A stretch of DNA of 6,669 bases from Oligoflexia bacterium (GTDB lineage: Bacteria; Bdellovibrionota; UBA1018; CAIMNF01): assembly GCA_903858975.1 (NCBI GenBank), contig CAIOKW010000044.1:1-6669 (forward strand), written 5' to 3'. The notes below the pieces were generated by a model. That model worked only from the letters and a program-made list of their open reading frames with translations, was not told the origin of the DNA and ran no database searches. The position numbers were made by a program, and so were the translations under genes. This document shows positions 1-6,165 of the stretch, one piece after another (position 1 is the stretch's first letter; each line of letters starts with the position of its first letter).

Positions 1-745
1 GAATTTTAACAAAATCATCTACGCCTAATCGCAAGGCACCCGTTGCGGATGTCTTAACAAAATCCTCTACTGACACAATTTTTCCATCAAGGTATAAAAC
101 ACCCGACATCTTTTGATCTAAATGAAGTGTCCACTGCTGTGCACTTCGAGAGGCAATTCGAAATTGTCCTCCACCTGAAAACACTGGCGGAACCATAAAG
201 TCTTGATCTTGACTTGGACCCACCACGACTGATTCCTCAAGTCCAAAGTGCTTCACATCCAAAATAACACCATTCCATGAATAAACGACCTCTAGTGCGT
301 CTTTCAAGTTTGGTCTATAATCAAAAATCTTCTCAACCGTAGTTTGGTCAATGAGCATCAATGCCTGATCGGGTAGACCTTGCTCTAGCTCGGGCTTCAC
401 CAGGCTGAATTTAATAATCGCATCGCCCACTTGTAAGAGATCCCCAGGTCGGATCACATCATTGAGCACCTTTTTGCCGTTTATGCTGAGGCCGATTGGG
501 CTTGCGAGATCTACGACACGAATCTCTGTGGTTTCACTCGTTGCTCCAAGCTTCATTTCGATGAGAGCGTGAATCGGCGCAATTTTCTCACCCAGTAATT
601 TGATATCAGCAGACTCAACTGAACCCACCACTACGCGCTCTTTAGAGATCAAAAGCTTTCGCTTCCGTCCCCCCTGCTCTAATTCAAATAGAGCCTTCAA
701 ATCCTGTGCGCTTTCTCGTTTCGGTTCAAATGTAGGATTCATCAT
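1..745 (-). CDS. gltG: FHA-domain GltG/PglI-like protein, N-terminal part, partial at window edge
   Basis: The frame starts at 745 and stays open to the window edge, showing 248 residues; the C terminus is missing. An FHA fold spans about residues 22-115: VVVGSVESADIKLL, IAPIHALIEM, VVDLASPIGLSINGKKV and DVIRPGDLLQVGDAIIKF follow the FHA strand order. The usual Gly-Arg is Gly-Ser (41-42), and the Ser of the Ser-x-x-His motif is Ala (A56, H59); the Asn-Gly before the last strands is kept (N89-G90). Residues 155-248 form a second domain, ESVVVGPSQDQDFMVPP, then FRIA, WTLHLDQKMSGVLYLDG and LRLGVDDFVKI, a pattern I associate with AgmX/PglI proteins. Those usually continue into a membrane span and a periplasmic TonB-like end. 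In Myxococcus, GltG is an inner-membrane part of the gliding machine. No signal peptide or membrane span occurs in the visible part, so it should be cytoplasmic. A strong AGGAG lies 8 bases before the first ATG of an ATGATG pair, which favours 745 over 742. Confidence 0.8.
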   Translation of the reverse strand, partial: MMNPTFEPKRESAQDLKALFELEQGGRKRKLLISKERVVVGSVESADIKLLGEKIAPIHALIEMKLGATSETTEIRVVDLASPIGLSINGKKVLNDVIRPGDLLQVGDAIIKFSLVKPELEQGLPDQALMLIDQTTVEKIFDYRPNLKDALEVVYSWNGVILDVKHFGLEESVVVGPSQDQDFMVPPVFSGGGQFRIASRSAQQWTLHLDQKMSGVLYLDGKIVSVEDFVKTSATGALRLGVDDFVKI

Positions 746-760
746 GATTAGGTCTCCTAA
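746..760 (-). promoter_or_regulatory. Ribosome binding site of the FHA gene, overlapping the cglF stop codon
   Basis: Read on the minus strand, TTAGGAGACCTAATC precedes the ATG at 745. AGGAG (758-754) is the strongest Shine-Dalgarno core in the window and sits 8 bases from the start. The cglF stop TAG (759-757) shares bases with it, so ribosomes finishing cglF would terminate on the loading site for the next gene. This decides 745 rather than the second ATG at 742, for which the spacing would be 11. Confidence 0.8.
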
Positions 761-1011
761 TTGCTCTGAACTGCGTCTCTCAGCAGTTCACGTCTAAAAT
801 TTACGCGGCGTTTGGTCAGGGAATCAAAGCGCTCTTGATTTCTATTTTGAAAATAAAATTCCCCTGGCGCCTTCAATTCACCCTCAAGACTGAGCCCCTC
901 GAAATCTAAGGTTTGATTCTCGGGGTAAATGACTCTCACTTTGGTTGCAGGCTTCTGCGTCTCCGCTTGAGCGGCACCCATGATCAAAAGACTTAAGATC
1001 AAAACCTTCAT
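757..1011 (-). CDS. cglF: Small secreted CglF/GltF-like protein
   Basis: This 84-residue protein starts with a short signal peptide, MKVLILSLLIMGAAQA, cleaved before ETQ at residue 17, leaving a mature part of about 68 residues. It has no cysteine, so it is neither a lipoprotein nor disulfide-bonded. The mature part runs VRVIYPENQTLDFEGLSLEG (25-44), then ELKAPGEFYF (45-54), then RFDSLTKRRVNFRRELL (61-77). The arrangement of an F-E-G-x-x-x-x-G-E-L-x-x-P core followed by F-x-S-L and a basic N-F-R-x-E-L-L tail is what I recall for CglF (GltF) proteins. In M. xanthus, CglF is a small exported protein needed for gliding, encoded between TPR genes and gltG, which is its position here. Its ATG overlaps the upstream TGA as ATGA, and GAGGTG lies six bases before it. 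Its TAG lies 11 bases before the FHA gene. The gene is real beyond doubt; the CglF name is recognition from motif and synteny, not a search. Confidence 0.72.
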   Translation of the reverse strand: MKVLILSLLIMGAAQAETQKPATKVRVIYPENQTLDFEGLSLEGELKAPGEFYFQNRNQERFDSLTKRRVNFRRELLRDAVQSN

Positions 1012-4000
1012 TTTTCACACCTCTGCTTTAAACGACTGGCCGAAACTCGCTCAAACCCTTGCAGCTCAGCATAATTTGGAATTTGATTCAGTTTATCCAA
1101 ACATTCTGATCCCAGTACCATAGCGGCTTCTCGGTACTTTTGAGAAAAACGATTGGATGACAAACCAAGCTCTTCTGCACGCTTGGACTCGAGATCTGCC
1201 TCTGTCTTCTTACCTAAGCCCCAATAAGCTACCGCTAAGCCATCATAAACATCTGCGATCGGGAGTTTTACAGAGGCTTTCTCGAGAATGGGTGCAGCGA
1301 GGGAAAAGAGGCGGTAATAATTATAGATCAAACCCGAGTTAAAGAGTGCTGCAGCATTACCAGGTTCTTTATCCAGAGCTTTTTTCCAGTAAGCGAGCGC
1401 ATTATTCGCAGCCCACCAGTTTTCAAAGCCAAGGTCACTCAAGATCACTACTGCGACGTTGTTAAGCGCATCAGCAGAACCAGAGTTAATCGTGAGCGCG
1501 CGGTCATAGGCCACTCGAGAGAGACCTGGTTTCCCCATTCCCCAAAGCAAATTTCCATAATCGAGCCACCCGAGCACATCCTCTTGATTCTTAAGAAGGT
1601 TCTCGCGGACTCTTTTTAAAGCGTCATCTTTGCCCAGGCTTCCGCCATTGGGAGCAACTCCAATCAACTTAATCCCACTGCGAGTCCCTTGAGAGCGATT
1701 CATTGACCCCGCCCCCATTTCAGCCAAACGATCTTGAATCACGGGTAAAGCGGGAGACAAGAAATGCTCCTTCAGTGCAAGCTCGTAAGCTCTCTTTGAC
1801 TGGCCCAGTGACTTTTGTTTCAGCCCCTCTGAGGTCGCAAGCAAAGTTTGCTTTAATCCATCTGAAAGTCTTGAGTCCCGAAGGACATCATCGACTTCAT
1901 TTTTAAGTTCATTCGCGAGGTCACCGAGACGCTCTGTTGCAGCAATACCCCAAGGACCTGAAAGCTCCATTGCTTTTTCATATGCCCCGAATACCGGTTT
2001 CAGTTCATTTCCTCGATCTTGAAGAATTTTAACAAGACGCTCTTCGGGCAACTCAAGCTTTGCCTTTTTCATGTCTCTTTCCATCAGTTGAGCGAGACGA
2101 AATTGAGCATAAGCAATATAGTTTGATTTAGATGAGGAGCCCTTTTTAATTCTTAGGACCTCACTAAAACTCTCTTTCGCTTGTAGAGTATCTCTATGAT
2201 TGAGGTAATGGTTCCCCATTTGCGACAAGCACTCTGCTCTAAAAGAAGAATTGAGCGCAGCACAAGCCTTGTAGGCTGCCAAACCAGAAGCTTCATCTTT
2301 CTCATCTTTAGAGATCATGGCTAACTGGATATACACTTGCGCTTTTTCTTCATCCGAACGAGTCAGTAAAAGCGATTGGTTTAAGACTTCCTTAGCTTTC
2401 GCATACTCTTCACTCCCTCTAAAAAGAGCGGCACTCGCATCATAACTATTTTGATCTTTTAATAATTTACCGATTCCTAAAAAGAGCTCTGCCGAATCCT
2501 TGAAATAACCCCGAATGAAAAACTGAGTTGCTTGGGTCTTCACGGAGCTTTCCAGCAATTTACTTTTAGGGAATTTGGCCTTCCACTCCCGCATAATCCT
2601 TGCAACTTCTTCTGAATTTCCCGCTTGTGCATAAGACTTGAGAGCGCCCACATAAGCTCCCTCAGCCTCTTTCTCCGTTTTTGCACCTTTTGCGAAATCC
2701 TCATAAGCCTTGGCGGCTTTCAGATAATCCTTACCCTCTTCGAGACTCTTAATTTCTGAAACTTTCAAACCCCGCGATGCCCGCTCTAAATCCAGAGCCA
2801 ATTCGCCTTTTTGTTTTTGATCTTGTTCCAACAAAGAAGAAGACTTCTTTAAACTATCGACCGTCGCAGTGCTGGGATCAAGTTCTAGCCACAAACGAGC
2901 GGCTAATACGCCCTGAGGTGTTCCGGGGCAGTCTTTTACCAATGAAGAGGCACGTTTCATTGCATTTTGTTTTTCGTCTGGATAAGCGGCAAGAATCTGT
3001 GAAGATCGAAGTCGCGCCTCTCGGGACTCAACTGAATTTGGAATGTTCTTTTCGAGAAGATCAGAGGCCTCAACGAAATCTTGCTCAAGTGTTGAAAGAT
3101 TCGCGCCTGCTTTTTCGCCCGATGCAGCCCGCTTCTTTAACTCTGAAGCAAGACTCCCCACCCAAAGCTGAGCCGCTTCTTTAGCGTATTTTGAATCCTG
3201 ATCTTGAATCACGTGCTTGTAAAGTTCTGCAGCCTGGCCTGGCAACTGAAGATCACGCTTCACCTCAGCCAAATACATTCGAACTTCGTTTCTCTCTGCG
3301 AGATTCGATTTTTCATTCGAAAGAAACTTAGAAAGATAAATAGAGTAATATTGATCGGCAATGACTAGGTACTTTTTCGCTTCTACCTTGTCATCGAGCT
3401 TACGATAACGATCATGATTACTAACACCCGTTTTCCTCACCTCTTTTTTTAAGTTAATGAGTGCCACCGTGGTTTCAGGGTCACCTGATTTCGGGAGCTG
3501 AATCTCTTTTAGGCGCTCAAGAGCTGAATCAAACTTAGACTTCATGAGGTCAAGGTCAATCATTTTCGCAGAAACGCGGAATGAACTCTCATCCCGCTGA
3601 TCTGCTTTCAATAGAACTTCATAAACTTGCTTCGCGCGGTCGGTATCGCCTTTTCGCTCATATTCTTTTCCAAGTCGTTCCAAAACTTTTACGAGCTTAT
3701 CTTGGCCACCCGCATTTTCTTTGAAATAGGCAATCGCTTCATCCTCACGGCCGAGCTCGGCGTAATACATCGCGAGATCCCGCAGTCCTTCTTCACGGAT
3801 ACTCAGAAGCTTTTCGCCACCACCTGACTTTGCAATCTCAATAGCTCGCTTCATGGTGTCCACTGCCAACTGACTGCGCTTTTGACGATAGTAACACCAT
3901 GCAAGTTTATGATTAATTCGGGCAAGCTGAGAGGGATCCTTCGCTTTTTTTACGGCGATTTCATACTGAGCCTGGGCTTCGGCATAGTCCCCACTTTGAA

Positions 4001-4556
4001 ACGCCTCATCCCCAAGAGCTCGAACACCCTCTGAGGCAAAACTGGAGTCGGGAAATTCCTTCACAAGCTTTCGATAATAGGAAAGACTCTTCTTCGTATC
4101 CCCAAGCTCGCCATAGTTATAACCTAAGAAAAAGTAAACTTGCCCAAGCTTCGACTGCTCTACTTTTAATCCTAAGATCGTTTCGGCAGCACCAATTCCA
4201 TATTTAAGATCATCGATAGAACGACCACGAATCAACTTTGCGTTGGGATTCTTTTGAAGTTCTCGCTCTTGCAATCGCCCTTCCATCAAGAAATCAGACC
4301 GATAGGCCTCAAGGTAGAGTTCCGCAAGACGCAAATAAAGCTCCGCCTTCCGATTCTCAGGGTTTCTTAAACCCAGAGCCGTTCTTACTGCTTTAATCTC
4401 TTGATTGCGAATTTCATCTACTTTTTGCTCCGTAGCACTTTGAACGGAAGCGTACTCTTTTTGCGTAGGTACCGCATAAGCAGAGTGAAGCCCTGCCGGA
4501 GTTAAAGCGAAAAACATCAACCCTAAACGAAAGTAAGAAGGAGTTCTATTTGCCAT
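1008..4556 (-). CDS. Large secreted TPR protein, probable GltD/AgmU-like component
   Basis: I place the start at 4556, giving 1182 residues, rather than at the longest in-frame ATG (4703). From 4556 the protein begins with a good signal peptide (MANRTPSYFR, hydrophobic LGLMFFALTPAGL, cleavage near AYA|VP at residue 28), preceded by GGGAG nine bases upstream. The longer form would overlap gltC by 158 bases and bury the signal peptide. No lipobox cysteine follows, so a periplasmic location is expected. TPR units are clear at about residues 138-171, 174-207, 209-244, 253-283 and 288-320, and again at 995-1132 (for example NNALAYWKKALDKEPGNAAA). The middle is charged and helical with weaker repeats. 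Such proteins act as protein-protein scaffolds. Length and position before a CglF-like and an FHA gene suggest GltD/AgmU of Myxococcus, a very large periplasmic TPR protein. GltE is less likely because it is a shorter lipoprotein. The gene overlaps gltC by 11 bases and the next gene by 4. Confidence 0.72.
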   Translation of the reverse strand: MANRTPSYFRLGLMFFALTPAGLHSAYAVPTQKEYASVQSATEQKVDEIRNQEIKAVRTALGLRNPENRKAELYLRLAELYLEAYRSDFLMEGRLQERELQKNPNAKLIRGRSIDDLKYGIGAAETILGLKVEQSKLGQVYFFLGYNYGELGDTKKSLSYYRKLVKEFPDSSFASEGVRALGDEAFQSGDYAEAQAQYEIAVKKAKDPSQLARINHKLAWCYYRQKRSQLAVDTMKRAIEIAKSGGGEKLLSIREEGLRDLAMYYAELGREDEAIAYFKENAGGQDKLVKVLERLGKEYERKGDTDRAKQVYEVLLKADQRDESSFRVSAKMIDLDLMKSKFDSALERLKEIQLPKSGDPETTVALINLKKEVRKTGVSNHDRYRKLDDKVEAKKYLVIADQYYSIYLSKFLSNEKSNLAERNEVRMYLAEVKRDLQLPGQAAELYKHVIQDQDSKYAKEAAQLWVGSLASELKKRAASGEKAGANLSTLEQDFVEASDLLEKNIPNSVESREARLRSSQILAAYPDEKQNAMKRASSLVKDCPGTPQGVLAARLWLELDPSTATVDSLKKSSSLLEQDQKQKGELALDLERASRGLKVSEIKSLEEGKDYLKAAKAYEDFAKGAKTEKEAEGAYVGALKSYAQAGNSEEVARIMREWKAKFPKSKLLESSVKTQATQFFIRGYFKDSAELFLGIGKLLKDQNSYDASAALFRGSEEYAKAKEVLNQSLLLTRSDEEKAQVYIQLAMISKDEKDEASGLAAYKACAALNSSFRAECLSQMGNHYLNHRDTLQAKESFSEVLRIKKGSSSKSNYIAYAQFRLAQLMERDMKKAKLELPEERLVKILQDRGNELKPVFGAYEKAMELSGPWGIAATERLGDLANELKNEVDDVLRDSRLSDGLKQTLLATSEGLKQKSLGQSKRAYELALKEHFLSPALPVIQDRLAEMGAGSMNRSQGTRSGIKLIGVAPNGGSLGKDDALKRVRENLLKNQEDVLGWLDYGNLLWGMGKPGLSRVAYDRALTINSGSADALNNVAVVILSDLGFENWWAANNALAYWKKALDKEPGNAAALFNSGLIYNYYRLFSLAAPILEKASVKLPIADVYDGLAVAYWGLGKKTEADLESKRAEELGLSSNRFSQKYREAAMVLGSECLDKLNQIPNYAELQGFERVSASRLKQRCEK
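1012..1024 (-). promoter_or_regulatory. Ribosome binding site of the cglF-like gene
   Basis: Read on the minus strand, AGAGGTGTGAAAA precedes the ATG at 1011. GAGGTG (1023-1018) pairs well with the 16S rRNA 3' end and is 6 bases from the start. It lies inside the last codons of the large TPR gene, whose stop overlaps the ATG as ATGA. Confidence 0.65.
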
Positions 4557-6165
4557 TACCTGGGGCTCCCTTGGCGCATTCACTCTCCAGCGCAAAAACA
4601 TAATCCCCGATCTCATCATTCCAAAATTCTCCATTGAACGACCAGAGCATCTGTTCATCTCGACGAACGGGAATCCGGTTTCCGCGACCACGCTCTGAAG
4701 CAAGCGCTGCTTCAGGCTCCAGGAGCTTTTGTTTTTGATGAGACAAAAGGTCGATCTTCATGAACTGCATTTTTTCAAGGTCGGAAATGAGGATTTGATG
4801 ATAATCCACCATTGAATTCCTCACAAAAACCCCACCGATCATCTGAATCGTGCGCACTCGCCAATCCAAAACATGATTCAAAAAGCCTGGGAATCCCAAA
4901 TTGGGACCGGTCCGGGTCTCGAGTCTTGAGGCATCGAGTCTCTGAATCGCAATCTTCTCTGCAAGCGCGCGATCTTCCGAAAGCGCTAAGGATTGGAATG
5001 TCGGTGATCGGACAAATCGATTCAAAAAGCGATGCATCACGCGATCGGTATGAAGCTTATCTCGAAGAGCCTGTCGGCCCAGATCATAGTAAGGTCTCGC
5101 GTTTACTGGATTTGACTCTACGAAATGCTTCACATCTTTTGCAAGTGAACCCTGACGCCGACTAAAATCATCAATAATACGGCTCGAATCATCATAGAGA
5201 CAGAGCGCCATGTAGGACTGGGCCATTAAAATATCGACTTCAGAGTTAAATGCAAACTGGAGAGCCGGACTCTTATAAGAAACGAGTTTACCTAAAGTGC
5301 GATTATACTCTTCTTTTGCATAGCTATTCCAAGCGTGTTCAAAAAGGGTGTCGGTCCACACGAAGCTAGACTTCGGGATCATGTCGTAAATCTGATCCGC
5401 TTCTTCAAACTGATTCATCTCATACAGAACTCGTGCCTGATCCGCTAAACAGCGTGCTTTTAAATCTCGGGCAGAATCTTTCTTGAGTGCATTCCATTTC
5501 GCGAATAAAACTCCAGGCTGTTCTTTTGCGAGCGAAGCCTCAATCCCACTCGAATCAATCTCATTTCTTTGCTCAGCTGTGTCTGCACAAGTATCAAAGT
5601 CTTTGATGGCTGCAGTAAATTGATTCAGCATGACTTCAGAGGTTCCCTTGAGCTGAAGGGCAACTGGATAGAGTGAGTGATTGGATTGCACCATGCCTGC
5701 AGCTTGAATCGTGCCGGCATAATCCCCTTTTACGAGCTTGTCTTTTGCGATGACGAGGTAATAAGCATTTTTAGCTACGGGCGAATAATCCTCGGGATGA
5801 GTATATTTTAACAAAAACTTACGAATGAGGTCCGTACCGGCTCTTTCAATAAAAAGAGGAGCTAACTCCAAGACCTTTTTTGAAGCCACTCGATCCTGCA
5901 TTTGAAGGGTTCGAGCAAAGAAGTAAACCGCGGATTGATCAAGTCCCGCATGCATTAAACTATCGGTGGCCCAATAGTATGCGAGCGCTTTGTCCGAGCG
6001 TGACTCCGTGTGATTGGCGTCATTAAATGCAATTCTTGCGGCAGTAAAATACTGACCCGAATCATACGCACGCTTTACATCCTGAAAACTCGCCTGAGCG
6101 GAAGGGGTCAAGATCACCGCCGTTCCGATCAGAATTGCAAATCCCTTTGCAACCCTCTTCATCAT
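4546..6165 (-). CDS. gltC: GltC-like periplasmic TPR protein of a Glt (gliding) envelope complex
   Basis: This is a 539-residue protein with a clear Sec signal peptide: MMKRVAK, hydrophobic FAILIGTAVILT, then a cleavage site near AQA|SF at residue 25. There is no lipobox, so the product should be soluble in the periplasm. The body is all-helical with degenerate TPR-like units, including about residues 27-85, 130-190 and 232-330. Residues 274-335 (FEHAWNSYAKEEYNRTLGKL, then SPALQFAFNSEVDILMAQSYMALCLYDDS) follow a pattern I recognise from delta-proteobacterial GltC-type proteins. The C terminus carries W-x-F-x-G-E-x-W-x-D-E-x-G-x-Y ending in SEC (residues 507-530), also typical of that group. 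In Myxococcus, GltC is a periplasmic TPR protein thought to link outer-membrane barrels to the rest of the machine. The start at 6165 is ATGATG, with the upstream stop TGA inside it (4-base overlap). Only a weak GGG precedes it, so translation probably depends on coupling. The second ATG at 6162 is an alternative. A generic TPR protein remains possible. Confidence 0.75.
   Translation of the reverse strand: MMKRVAKGFAILIGTAVILTPSAQASFQDVKRAYDSGQYFTAARIAFNDANHTESRSDKALAYYWATDSLMHAGLDQSAVYFFARTLQMQDRVASKKVLELAPLFIERAGTDLIRKFLLKYTHPEDYSPVAKNAYYLVIAKDKLVKGDYAGTIQAAGMVQSNHSLYPVALQLKGTSEVMLNQFTAAIKDFDTCADTAEQRNEIDSSGIEASLAKEQPGVLFAKWNALKKDSARDLKARCLADQARVLYEMNQFEEADQIYDMIPKSSFVWTDTLFEHAWNSYAKEEYNRTLGKLVSYKSPALQFAFNSEVDILMAQSYMALCLYDDSSRIIDDFSRRQGSLAKDVKHFVESNPVNARPYYDLGRQALRDKLHTDRVMHRFLNRFVRSPTFQSLALSEDRALAEKIAIQRLDASRLETRTGPNLGFPGFLNHVLDWRVRTIQMIGGVFVRNSMVDYHQILISDLEKMQFMKIDLLSHQKQKLLEPEAALASERGRGNRIPVRRDEQMLWSFNGEFWNDEIGDYVFALESECAKGAPGNGK
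4557..4570 (-). promoter_or_regulatory. Ribosome binding site that fixes the start of the large TPR gene
   Basis: Read on the minus strand, GGGAGCCCCAGGTA precedes the ATG at 4556. GGGAG (4570-4566) is 9 bases from the start, and the site lies within the last codons of gltC. Together with the signal peptide that begins at this ATG, it supports 4556 over the upstream in-frame ATG at 4703. Confidence 0.6.

Noticed and set aside
600..797. Plus-strand open frame of 65 residues spanning the cglF/FHA junction
   Set aside because: It is antisense to the FHA domain and the cglF end, both supported by domain patterns and ribosome sites. The sequence is low-complexity and Ser/Arg-rich.
2777..3184. Plus-strand open frame of 135 residues
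   Set aside because: It is antisense to the large TPR gene, with no ribosome site or recognisable domain. Its composition is what an antisense frame of a Glu/Lys/Leu-rich gene gives.
4557..4703. In-frame extension of the large TPR protein to an ATG at 4703 (49 extra residues)
   Set aside because: It lies wholly within the gltC-like coding region in another frame, encodes arginine-rich non-signal sequence, and would put the obvious signal peptide in the protein interior. The ATG at 4556 has a ribosome site and starts exactly at the signal peptide.
4812..5165. Plus-strand open frame of 117 residues
   Set aside because: It is antisense to the middle of the gltC-like gene, which has clear family motifs here. 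No domain or start signal was seen.
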